Assembly: GCA_045134375.1 (NCBI GenBank)
Contig: JBGUVL010000004.1
Span: forward strand, 1 to 56,060
Origin: JBGUVL01 sp045134375
GTDB lineage: Bacteria > Bacillota_I > Bacilli_A > Erysipelotrichales > Erysipelotrichaceae
Reading direction: 5' to 3'
DNA length: 56,060 nucleotides
Part shown: piece by piece, positions 16,486-24,336 of the stretch
How the letters are laid out: every line of letters begins with the position of its first letter
Numbering within the stretch: position 1 is the first letter of the stretch
Program-made: the position numbers and the translations under genes
Notes under the pieces: model-generated
Told to the model about the DNA's origin: nothing
What the model saw: the letters and a program-made list of their open reading frames with translations, nothing else
Databases searched by the model: none

Positions 16486-17129
16486 AAAAAGTAGACAATC
16501 TTATCTGGTTAGGTCGCTACAGCGAACGTGTCTACATTACGATCAAGGAATTTTTCAGTGGGTATGATAAAATGCTGGAAAATCCACAATTTTATATTAA
16601 TTATTGTCAAAATATGCAGATACCTTGCATTTATCAAGATTCGAAAGACTTTATTCAACACTATATCAAAGATGAAAAAGACATTAATTCCATTATCGCT
16701 AATCTTTACCGTGGCTATGATAACTGCATCGTATTACGAAACGAAATCAGCAGTGAATGTGTTTCGTATTTAGAGTTAGCACTCAATGATCTCAAACACA
16801 TTAATGACTACCATTCTTTCATCATTGACTTACAGTTCGTCTTAGACCATATTCTTGCTTTTTGGGCATCATTAGAAGAAAACGTACAAGATTATGAGGT
16901 AAGAAGCATGATCAAGCTGGGTAAACGAATCGAATGTCTCGATATGTATTTGCGATTAAGACGAAGCAAACAAGAGATCAAAAAAGCTTATGCCATGCTG
17001 GAAAACAGGCTTCATAAAAATTATCTTCCCTATGATTTAAAACAGCTCACACAGTTAAAACAATGCATCGAACAAGAAGAAATTTCCTATGAAGCTGCCA
17101 TCAACTGTGTCGAGAGTTTGATTGAATGA
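16467..17129 (+). CDS. Alpha-E domain protein (DUF403), short form
   Basis: The 220-residue helical protein carries the family N-terminal signature NLIWLGRYSERVYIT, including the ER motif that names the family. Alpha-E proteins always travel with circularly permuted ATP-grasp proteins and are thought to assist or be part of the amidoligase. Many relatives are near 300 residues, so this one is a shortened version. GGAGGAGG upstream lies within the end of the ATP-grasp gene. Confidence 0.87.
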   Translation: MGIISVEKVDNLIWLGRYSERVYITIKEFFSGYDKMLENPQFYINYCQNMQIPCIYQDSKDFIQHYIKDEKDINSIIANLYRGYDNCIVLRNEISSECVSYLELALNDLKHINDYHSFIIDLQFVLDHILAFWASLEENVQDYEVRSMIKLGKRIECLDMYLRLRRSKQEIKKAYAMLENRLHKNYLPYDLKQLTQLKQCIEQEEISYEAAINCVESLIE

Positions 17130-17914
17130 AACAGCATCAAATTCACTACCAGCTTGAATTTACCTTTTCAAACGATGTCAATCGTCATTATTTCACAATG
17201 AAATGTCTGCCAAAAAATGAGCCAAGACAACAAATCAAAAAATTGAAAATAGGGATGGATGCCGATCATTATTCCTACAGTCAAGATGGTTTTCATAACC
17301 AAATACTCTATGGATATAAAGAAAAACCACATCATTCATTAAAAGTAATTTTGGAAGCACAGATCTGTGTTGATTGGACAAAATACGATCAAGATGCCTC
17401 ATTGCTCCCTTTGTATCGTATCGTTACCCCTTTGACAAAAGCAGGAGTAACCATTAAAGCACTTTTTTTACAAATTTCTGCTTCTTTAAAAAATCAAAAT
17501 GATTATGAATTCGCTTTTTCCTGCATGCAATTTGTTCATCATACTCTTTGTTATGAAAAAGGCAGTAGTTCAATGAAAACAACAGCAGAAGATGCCTGTG
17601 CTAACAAAAAAGGAGTTTGTCAAGATTATGCTCATGTGATGCTTGCCTTATTACGAATGCGAAATATCCCATGTCGTTATGTGGCAGGAATCATCGCCCA
17701 TGAACATTTTACTCATGCATGGGTTGAAGTGTTTGCAAAGGGAAGATGGTATGGCTTTGATCCAACCAATCAACTGTTGGTCAATGATGATTATATCGTT
17801 TTTGCCCGTGGTCGTGATGCCCATGATACCTTGATCAACAAAGGTATTTTCTATGGAAATAATACCGAACAGGAACAAAAAATTATAATTTCAATGGAGG
17901 AAAACAATGAGTGA
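17126..17914 (+). CDS. Transglutaminase-like cysteine protease/amidase
   Basis: This 262-residue protein has an N-terminal beta domain as found in bacterial transglutaminase-like proteins and a C-terminal papain-like core. The catalytic triad is visible: C165 in KKGVCQDYAHV, H197 in HFTHAWVEV and D212 in WYGFDPTN. Such proteins hydrolyse or transfer peptide or isopeptide bonds. With ATP-grasp and alpha-E it completes the three-gene set often seen in bacteria. The start overlaps the alpha-E stop as ATGA. No signal peptide is visible, so it acts in the cytoplasm. Confidence 0.9.
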   Translation: MKQHQIHYQLEFTFSNDVNRHYFTMKCLPKNEPRQQIKKLKIGMDADHYSYSQDGFHNQILYGYKEKPHHSLKVILEAQICVDWTKYDQDASLLPLYRIVTPLTKAGVTIKALFLQISASLKNQNDYEFAFSCMQFVHHTLCYEKGSSSMKTTAEDACANKKGVCQDYAHVMLALLRMRNIPCRYVAGIIAHEHFTHAWVEVFAKGRWYGFDPTNQLLVNDDYIVFARGRDAHDTLINKGIFYGNNTEQEQKIIISMEENNE

Positions 17915-18824
17915 GATTTTTGCGAAAATGGCTTTGCCCATTGATGAGCAGTATTGCTTAAAAAAACAACGCATTCAAAATGGAACATCAAAAAAAAGAA
18001 TTTGTATTGTCAGTGGGACTCATGGTGATGAATTAGAGGGACAATACGTTTGTTATCAGCTTCAACAAATGCTGGATCAATCACTCGACCAACTGGATGG
18101 AATTGTTGATATTTATCCTTGCCTTAACCCCCTTGGCATGGATTCGATCACACGAAAAGTTCCCATGTTCGATTTGGATATGAATCGCATTTTTCCAGGG
18201 GATGAAGAAGGAAGCATGGTCGAATTTATGGCCAATGAAATCATGAAAGATTTAATTGGTGCCGATCTTGTCATTGATATTCACGCAAGCAACATTTATC
18301 TAAAAGAAATTCCTCAGATTCGTATCAATGAAATTCATGCACAGAAATTAGTCCCCCTTGCGACAATGATGAACGTTGATTATGTTTGGGTTCATGCGGC
18401 TTCTACCGTACTAGAATCCACCTTAGCCTATTCATTAAATCAACTTAACACCCCAACTCTTGTGGTAGAAATGGGCGTAGGAATGCGATTAACACTTCCC
18501 TATGGGAACGCTATTGTCGATGGCATCTTACATACCATGTATGAAATGGGAATGTGGAAAGAGGATCGAAAAGTAAAGCAGCCCATTATCAGCAAAGATC
18601 GCCAAGTTAGCTTCTTAAATGCGGAATGTGCCGGAATCTTTATTCCTACCACAAGTATTAAACATCATGTAGAAAAAGGAGAATATTTAGGTACGATCGT
18701 GGATCCATTAGAAGGAAAAAGAAAGGCAAAGGTTCTCTCTCCTTGCGATGGCTTGCTTTTCACCCTAAGAGAATACCCATTCGTCAATGAGGGATCCTTA
18801 ATTGGAAGAATACTGGAGATGTAA
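17907..18824 (+). CDS. M14 (AstE/AspA-type) metallocarboxypeptidase-like enzyme, intact active site
   Basis: The 305-residue protein belongs to the succinylglutamate desuccinylase/aspartoacylase branch of family M14. The zinc ligands are H39 and E42 in GTHGDELEG and H126 in DIHAS. N93 and R94 in DLDMNRIFPG bind the substrate carboxylate, and E188 in VVEMG is the general base. Members remove N-acyl groups or C-terminal amino acids. Here the likely substrate is the amide product of the ATP-grasp enzyme, by context only. It overlaps the transglutaminase gene by eight bases behind a GGAGG site. Confidence 0.9.
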   Translation: MSEIFAKMALPIDEQYCLKKQRIQNGTSKKRICIVSGTHGDELEGQYVCYQLQQMLDQSLDQLDGIVDIYPCLNPLGMDSITRKVPMFDLDMNRIFPGDEEGSMVEFMANEIMKDLIGADLVIDIHASNIYLKEIPQIRINEIHAQKLVPLATMMNVDYVWVHAASTVLESTLAYSLNQLNTPTLVVEMGVGMRLTLPYGNAIVDGILHTMYEMGMWKEDRKVKQPIISKDRQVSFLNAECAGIFIPTTSIKHHVEKGEYLGTIVDPLEGKRKAKVLSPCDGLLFTLREYPFVNEGSLIGRILEM

Positions 18825-18826
18825 TT

Positions 18827-19759
18827 ATGGAAGAAACCATTATTTATGAACTAAAATCATTGTATCGTGATACCTTTAAGATTCGCTCTTTTACCTTTGG
18901 TGAAGGAGAAGAAAGCATTTGTATCATCGGTTCTTTACGAGGCAATGAAGTACAACAAACCTATATCTGTTCCTTGCTTATTGAAAAATTAAAGGAATAC
19001 GAAAAAGAAGGAAAATTATTAAAAAACCATAAGGTTACAGTCATTCCTTCTGCCAATTGTTTTTCGCAAAATATAGGAAAGCGTTTTTGGGCTAGTGACG
19101 ACACCGATATCAACCGTATGTTTCCTGGCTATTCACAAGGAGAAACAACCCAAAGAATCGCCGAGGGCTTATTTGATAAAATCAAAGATTATCATTATGG
19201 AGTTCAGCTAACCAGCTTTTATATTCCCGGTCATTTTTCCACTCACGTTCGAATGATGAAAACCGGCATGGAGGACATTGAAGAAGCCAAACATTTTGGA
19301 CTTCCTTATATTGTGGTACGAACTCCTCGTCCATATGATACCACCACATTAAACTATAATTGGCAAATATGGAATTGCAAAGCGTACTCTTTATATACGA
19401 AAGCCTGCGATGAAATCGATGAAAAAAGCGCCCAACAGGCTTGTGAATGCATTCTACGTTTCCTATATGAAAAAGGAATTGTCAATCGTCCAGTTTTTGG
19501 TGGTTATCGAAGTGAAGTCATATTAGAAAATCAAATGGTTTCTATCAAATCCCACAAAGCAGGTTTTTTAAAAACCAATGTAGAGGTTAATGACAGCGTA
19601 AAAAAAGGAGAAATTATTGCCCATATTTATGACCCATATGAGCACAAAATAATAGAAGAAATTAAGGCATCTCATAATGGAACCATTTTCTTTCTTCATG
19701 CCCATTCTCTTGTCTATGCCCATACTGCAATCGCAAAAATTAAATTACATCAACATTAG
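18827..19759 (+). CDS. M14-like paralogue lacking zinc ligands (predicted pseudoenzyme)
   Basis: The 310-residue protein aligns along its whole length with the preceding M14 gene but has lost its metal site. GTHGDE becomes GSLRGNE, so the first ligand His is R38 (E41 remains). DIHAS becomes QLTSF, so the third ligand His is T129. VVEMG becomes VVRTP, so the catalytic Glu is lost. N96 and R97, which bind substrate carboxylate, remain in INRMFPG. A non-catalytic binding or regulatory subunit is the likely role. The gene begins two bases after its partner, so equal expression is expected. Confidence 0.85.
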   Translation: MEETIIYELKSLYRDTFKIRSFTFGEGEESICIIGSLRGNEVQQTYICSLLIEKLKEYEKEGKLLKNHKVTVIPSANCFSQNIGKRFWASDDTDINRMFPGYSQGETTQRIAEGLFDKIKDYHYGVQLTSFYIPGHFSTHVRMMKTGMEDIEEAKHFGLPYIVVRTPRPYDTTTLNYNWQIWNCKAYSLYTKACDEIDEKSAQQACECILRFLYEKGIVNRPVFGGYRSEVILENQMVSIKSHKAGFLKTNVEVNDSVKKGEIIAHIYDPYEHKIIEEIKASHNGTIFFLHAHSLVYAHTAIAKIKLHQH

Positions 19760-19784
19760 AAAAACCGCATTTTGCGGTTTTTTG
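19760..19784. terminator. Bidirectional terminator after the ATP-grasp/M14 operon
   Basis: AAAAACCGCA and TGCGGTTTTT enclose a three-base loop. The A-run and T-run allow use from both sides. Confidence 0.85.
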
Positions 19785-19789
19785 ATTTG

Positions 19790-20104
19790 TTAGTCTGCTT
19801 CTTCCTCTAATGCTTCAATCAAAAAACTGACCGGGCGAAAACCATCATTGCATGAGATCATTGCCGAACGTTCATTTTTCATCCAACCACGATAAAGATC
19901 CTTACCTCCATGGGATAGTGTCATCACAAAGGGGGACATACTCTCCCATGCACTTTCACACAATCCTTCCGGTCGCTTCCAACCGTTCGCAATGAACACT
20001 TTTCCCTCGGTTAAATCACAGGCATGTTCAATTGGATTTTCATATTGATCGATCAAATCTTGATAACAAGCTTTTCTGATTACTGTAATACGACATTTCT
20101 TCAT
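19790..20104 (-). CDS. TIGR04076 family protein
   Basis: The 104-residue protein matches the TIGR04076 family by its opening (KKCRITVIRKACYQDL), the central WKRPEGLCESAWESM and the closing CNDGFRPVSFLIEAL. Members are small soluble proteins of unknown function that often have several conserved cysteines (here C4, C13, C29, C49 and C85). Function cannot be given. It is transcribed toward the terminator it shares with the M14 operon. Confidence 0.8.
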   Translation of the reverse strand: MKKCRITVIRKACYQDLIDQYENPIEHACDLTEGKVFIANGWKRPEGLCESAWESMSPFVMTLSHGGKDLYRGWMKNERSAMISCNDGFRPVSFLIEALEEEAD

Positions 20105-20140
20105 AATTTCACTCTTTTCTATTTCTATTCTAGCATAAAA

Positions 20141-20171
20141 AAGGATAGAAGTAGAACCATCCTCTATCCTT
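20141..20171 (-). terminator. Terminator of the decayed surface-protein gene
   Basis: AAGGATAGA and TCTATCCTT form a nine-base stem. On the minus strand it is followed by six T. Confidence 0.75.
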
Positions 20172-20197
20172 AAACGAGTAAATCTTTTCTCTATTAT

Positions 20198-20643
20198 TTA
20201 TTTGCTGAATTTTTTCTTGATCGCAAGGCTGCCAGCCATAAAGAATGCGATTCCACATAGACTTACATACCATGAAACAGAGGTTACATCACCAGTAGCA
20301 ACACTGTTATTTTTCTTACTTCCATCTTTGTAAACCAAAGCATAGGTAGAGAATTGATTGGTTTCAAAGATTAAAACGCCATCTTTTTCAACCGTAGGCA
20401 ATACCGTTACCACACCGTTATGAACACGAACTACCTGGAACACTCTTCCCTCTTTCTTCAATGATTCAGGAATGGCTACCTGGAAAGTCAATGGATCATT
20501 TATTTCCGTAATGGTACCTAATAATTGATCATCATCACTAATGGTATGCACCGTTTCCATTTCTCCCTAATTTGATTTAATTCAGCATCCGTAATCTTTT
20601 CTGTTTCTTGAAATCGATGAAATGATCTTCTTTTAAAAATCAT
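20198..20643 (-). pseudogene. Remnant of a sortase-anchored surface protein
   Basis: The open part (20198-20560, 120 residues) is the C-terminus of a wall protein: a beta-rich segment, a degenerate sorting motif (SVATGD), a hydrophobic helix and a basic tail (KKKFSK). Just upstream a second frame starting at 20643 reads about 25 related-looking residues (ITDAELNQIRE) and would join the first only with a one-base shift near 20561. The N-terminal body of the protein, including any signal peptide, is missing. It is therefore a truncated, frameshifted relic, although the tail still has a terminator. Confidence 0.65.
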
Positions 20644-20701
20644 GGGATATCATTCTTTCATGATGATCTCCTCTCAAAAAAACAAACGAATCTTTTTCTT
20701 A

Positions 20702-21688
20702 TTACTCTACGATTTTACCTGCGTGATTCAAAAGAATACTTACCGTACCATCACTGTTTTCAATGATTTCAAATATCTCTTTACAATCAGCAAACTCTAC
20801 TGGAATACTGATTTCGATTCCACTATCCATTTTAATCTTGTGTTTTCTTATATTAGCAGGCGCCTTTTTATTCATTGTGATAACTTTCGGAAGATGAGAT
20901 TCGAAAGCCATGGTGGCAAACTTTTCTTGAAATTGATAATCCTCTGGAAAGACGACCGTTCCGATATCCTGAACGTCAATCCGATGATCACTTTCTGCAC
21001 ATGACTTGATGAAACGTTTCAAACGTAATGTGTTTTCTAATTCGTTACCATCTAATTCATCCGATACTTTTGCGACAATATGATGCAATGTTTGAATGCT
21101 TTCCTTCACTGACATTTCCATATCACAAAATAGAATTTGATCCGAAATAAGGAATTCTTCTTCCTTATTTAAATAGGATTTATTTTCTTTTAAAAGAATA
21201 TGAAAATCGCTTAAACAAATGATAAAAAATTCATCGATATTTTGTGATAGAGAAGGAATAAACGAAGAATCCGTAACAATTTCATTATAGATAATGCCAT
21301 TTTCACGATGAATGGAACGAGTATATCCTTGCTTGTTTTTAAATTGTAATAATGCAAAATAGGAAAGATCCTCTTCTTTATACTGTACCATTAATAAGTT
21401 CATATCAAGAAACTTTTGTACTTCTATATAGGCAGTAAAAAAACGATTCGCAATGGTCTTCGTGAAAGTAACAAATTGATCCTCTTGGTATTCCTTCAAT
21501 TCTTGGTATAATTTGCTTGTGATTTTAAAAATTGCTTCTTGCGCATTATTTAAATTCTTTGCTTTTTCAATATGACGAATCAAATATTCACAGATTGGTA
21601 CGTTTAATACCATTTCTTCACCAGATAAATAATACTGTTGACTTCCTCCATCCATAGAGTGAAGAATTGCATGTTCGATCGTTATCAT
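20702..21688 (-). CDS. Nucleoid-associated protein (NdpA/YejK family)
   Basis: The 328-residue protein resembles the Firmicute branch of the PF04245 family: the N-terminal ITIEHAILHSMDGGSQQYYLS and the acid-rich helical middle are typical. E. coli YejK binds the nucleoid, with a weakly defined role in chromosome organisation. No catalytic motif or membrane segment is seen. It seems to be a single-gene unit divergent from the DeoR regulator. Confidence 0.75.
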   Translation of the reverse strand: MITIEHAILHSMDGGSQQYYLSGEEMVLNVPICEYLIRHIEKAKNLNNAQEAIFKITSKLYQELKEYQEDQFVTFTKTIANRFFTAYIEVQKFLDMNLLMVQYKEEDLSYFALLQFKNKQGYTRSIHRENGIIYNEIVTDSSFIPSLSQNIDEFFIICLSDFHILLKENKSYLNKEEEFLISDQILFCDMEMSVKESIQTLHHIVAKVSDELDGNELENTLRLKRFIKSCAESDHRIDVQDIGTVVFPEDYQFQEKFATMAFESHLPKVITMNKKAPANIRKHKIKMDSGIEISIPVEFADCKEIFEIIENSDGTVSILLNHAGKIVE

Positions 21689-21820
21689 CTCAACACCTCT
21701 TTTTCAACGTCTTATTATAACATAGAAACCATTTCATCCAAGTGAATTTTAGCTGCCTTACTATTTTCCTTTCTTGTTTGTTTTAAGCTGTGTTAAAATA
21801 ATACTACAGGGGGTGCTGGT

Positions 21821-22576
21821 ATGTTATCAACAGAACGGAAGATATTATTGTTGAATCGTTTAAAACGAGACGGAACCATTCATGTCAAAGAAATTGCCAA
21901 TGAATTAAAAATATCAGAAACAACGATTCGACGTGATTTAGTAGAATTAGAGGAAGAAAAAAAACTGACAAGAGTGTATGGTGGTGCCGTAAGAATTGGA
22001 TTGGATGCGATATTGACCGAAGATAAAGAAGTCGCAATGAACGATCGTATGCATATTAATTTTGATACCAAAACAATGCTATGTCAGAAAGCGAGTGAAT
22101 TAGTAAAAGATGGGGAGTGTATCTTTTTGGATGGTGGAACAACCATTGTACCAATGATTGACTACCTTGCGAAACGAAAAATTAAGATTGTCACTCACAA
22201 TCATCTCATTATGGAAAAGTTAGTAAACCCAACGGCCGAAATCATTTTTATCGGTGGATTATATAATGCAAAATATCAAATGAGTGAAGGTCCTTCTGCG
22301 CAAAACGCATTAAAAATGTTTAATTTTGACCGCGCCTTTATTGGTTGCGCAGGTGTTGACTTAAAAAATGAAACGGCCTATACTGCAGAAATGCAAACAA
22401 GAGAGATCAAAATGATTGCAATGGCAAATTCCAATCATAGTTATTTACTAATTGATGAAAGCAAACTCAATGTGAAAGGATTTTGCCTTCTCTCCTCAAC
22501 AAGTATATTTGATTCGGTATTCGTCCATATGGAAGAAAATGCAGAATTACCAGAAAATTTTATTAATGTGGAATAA
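21821..22576 (+). CDS. DeoR/GlpR family transcriptional regulator
   Basis: The 251-residue regulator has an N-terminal DeoR helix-turn-helix (residues 1-57: ERKILLLNRLKRDGTIHVKEI to SETTIRRDLVELEEE) and the VYGGAV junction. A C-terminal sensor domain (DeoRC) follows, with DGGTTI near 105-110, which binds a sugar phosphate, and GCAGVD. No sugar operon is adjacent, so its target is elsewhere. AGGGGG lies before the ATG. Confidence 0.92.
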   Translation: MLSTERKILLLNRLKRDGTIHVKEIANELKISETTIRRDLVELEEEKKLTRVYGGAVRIGLDAILTEDKEVAMNDRMHINFDTKTMLCQKASELVKDGECIFLDGGTTIVPMIDYLAKRKIKIVTHNHLIMEKLVNPTAEIIFIGGLYNAKYQMSEGPSAQNALKMFNFDRAFIGCAGVDLKNETAYTAEMQTREIKMIAMANSNHSYLLIDESKLNVKGFCLLSSTSIFDSVFVHMEENAELPENFINVE

Positions 22577-22797
22577 ACGATGAAAAAATAACGATTATTT
22601 TTCCATTTGAATACCTACCGTAGTTTCATTTCACAAACGGTATCGCAAGGGATACTAGTCTACTATCAAAGCTAGACTAGTATCCCTTTGTCGTTGTTTC
22701 AATGCCATCTCATAGAACCTAATAAAGCGATGTAGTTAACGGTAGCAACCTTTCACCAACATGTCGCTTCCCTAAATTACAAATCTACCATTTAAAA
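22577..22797. other. Intergenic region with two adjacent hairpins
   Basis: Without genes. It has a weak AT-rich hairpin right after the DeoR gene (AAAAATAA/TTATTTTT), then TACCGT/ACGGTA (about 22616-22643) and a 16-base-pair hairpin listed separately. The rest shows no recognised element. Confidence 0.5.
22647..22688. repeat. 16-bp perfect inverted repeat (stable hairpin, not a terminator)
   Basis: AAGGGATACTAGTCTA at 22647-22662 and its exact complement at 22673-22688 enclose a ten-base loop. No run of T follows on either strand. It could be a folded non-coding RNA, a processing site or a recombination remnant. Confidence 0.7.
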
Positions 22798-22801
22798 AAA
22801 A

Positions 22802-22835
22802 CAGCAGCCAATGATTGGATCGTATGACTGCTGCT
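22802..22835 (-). terminator. Terminator of the manA-DUF3284 operon
   Basis: CAGCAG and CTGCTG form the stem. On the minus strand eight or nine T follow. Confidence 0.65.
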
Positions 22836-22839
22836 CCTT

Positions 22840-23271
22840 TTATGATTTTGAAGTAATAATTTCTGTTTCTAACCGCTTTAATGCTTCCATCATGGCTTTT
22901 TTTGATTTTCTCTTTTGCGTTATCTTTCGAAAACGGATGCCCAAATCAGAGCTTTCAATCTCTTCTTCATATTCTACTTGAATATGATAATCATCAATCG
23001 CAGTAATGCGATGGGTAATGATTTGATAGCCTTTTGGAATGGAGTATCTAAGCTGATACATCACACCCGGTTCCATTGCCGTGATTTCTTGATGAGAAAT
23101 AAAATCTTCTCCCGTTTCCGTATGATACACTTTATCAAAACGATATCCTTTTTTCAAATCACTGCGGCGAATGCTTTTGGAAACCGTCTTTCTTAGATCT
23201 TTCAACAAATAATGTTGTAATAACGAAAAATATGCTTCGGCAGAAACGTTTAATCTTTTTTTGACCTTCAT
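22840..23271 (-). CDS. DUF3284 family protein
   Basis: The 143-residue protein fits DUF3284 in length and pattern: VKKRLNVSAEAYFSLL at the start, a beta-rich middle with TGEDFISHQEITAMEPG and VEYEEEIES, and a basic helix at the end. The fold is SRPBCC-like by prediction. Relatives often lie beside PTS sugar genes. Here it starts one base after the manA stop and is co-transcribed with manA, which suggests a link to hexose metabolism. Its biochemical role is unknown. Confidence 0.8.
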   Translation of the reverse strand: MKVKKRLNVSAEAYFSLLQHYLLKDLRKTVSKSIRRSDLKKGYRFDKVYHTETGEDFISHQEITAMEPGVMYQLRYSIPKGYQIITHRITAIDDYHIQVEYEEEIESSDLGIRFRKITQKRKSKKAMMEALKRLETEIITSKS

Positions 23272-23272
23272 G

Positions 23273-24235
23273 TTAGATCGTCGTTAAAATGAAGGAACAA
23301 TCTCCTTCTACCATGTATTCTCCTGCACCAGCTGGTAAGAAAATACTATCCCCTTTCTTATATGAAACACTTTCGTCTTTGCAAGTTATTGTTCCCGTTC
23401 CTTCTAACATAATTAATGAGTGGAAACTCTTATCATCTGCATTCAATGTAATGTTTTCTTTCACTTCATAACAATTTGTTGTAAAGTATTTACAACTTGC
23501 TAATGTTGATTTGGTATTGCCATTTTCAATTGCTTCTTTTGGTTGTTGCCCATACGTTTTTTCTGATGGTGTTAATTGTGATACATCAACCGCTTTGTCT
23601 ACATGCAACTCTCTAGAATTACCATTCGCATCTTTTCTGCCAAAATCATAAACACGGTAAGTAGAGTTAGAATTCTGTTGAATTTCACAAATCATGATTC
23701 CTGCTCCAATCGCATGAATCGTTCCTGCTTTAATGAAGAACACATCCCCCTTGTGAACTTCTACCTTATTCAACACATCCAACAGTGTATTATTTTCAAT
23801 TCGGTTTCTAAATTCCTCTTTCGTTAGATCCTGATTCACACCAAAATACAAGAAACTGCCTGGTTCGCAATCCAAGATATACCACATCTCATTCTTTCCA
23901 AATTCTTTTTCTACACGTAATGCATATTCATCATCGGGATGAACCTGAATGGAAAGCGCCTGTTTCGCATCAATAAATTTGATTAATACTGGAAAATTTT
24001 CAAAGGATGCAGCATTGGTTCCCCAAACCGCTTTTCCTTCTTTTTCCAAATATTCCACAAATGTCTTTCCCTCGTATTCCCCATTGGTAACAATACTACT
24101 TCCTGCTGGATGATTGCTCAGCTCCCAACTTTCTGCCACGATTGCAAGATCACTTTTCTTTTCATAATCGGTTTTCAGTTTTGTTCCACCCCAAAGATAA
24201 TCTTTAAATGCTGGCTCCAATTTCAATAAATTCAT
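23273..24235 (-). CDS. manA: Mannose-6-phosphate isomerase, class I
   Basis: The 320-residue enzyme interconverts mannose 6-phosphate and fructose 6-phosphate. The cupin zinc site is visible as QVHPDDEYA (Q and H ligands near 97-99), the E ligand in FGKNEMWYIL and the His in AGTIHAIGAG. The N-terminal FKDYLWGGTKL is typical of the short Firmicute form. It is the first gene of a two-gene operon and provides mannose-6-phosphate for glycan synthesis or mannose use. Confidence 0.95.
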   Translation of the reverse strand: MNLLKLEPAFKDYLWGGTKLKTDYEKKSDLAIVAESWELSNHPAGSSIVTNGEYEGKTFVEYLEKEGKAVWGTNAASFENFPVLIKFIDAKQALSIQVHPDDEYALRVEKEFGKNEMWYILDCEPGSFLYFGVNQDLTKEEFRNRIENNTLLDVLNKVEVHKGDVFFIKAGTIHAIGAGIMICEIQQNSNSTYRVYDFGRKDANGNSRELHVDKAVDVSQLTPSEKTYGQQPKEAIENGNTKSTLASCKYFTTNCYEVKENITLNADDKSFHSLIMLEGTGTITCKDESVSYKKGDSIFLPAGAGEYMVEGDCSFILTTI

Positions 24236-24336
24236 AGTAATAATCCACCTTTCTACTGCCTGACTTATCTTTTACCATTGTATCATGAGTCCCCTTTTTT
24301 TCCTAGTCATGCGAGTAAAAAGATGAAAGTGAATTA

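Noticed and set aside
20642..21004. 120-codon plus-strand ORF opposite the nucleoid-associated protein
   Set aside because: It is the antisense shadow of a well-supported gene and has no ribosome-binding site or recognisable motif.
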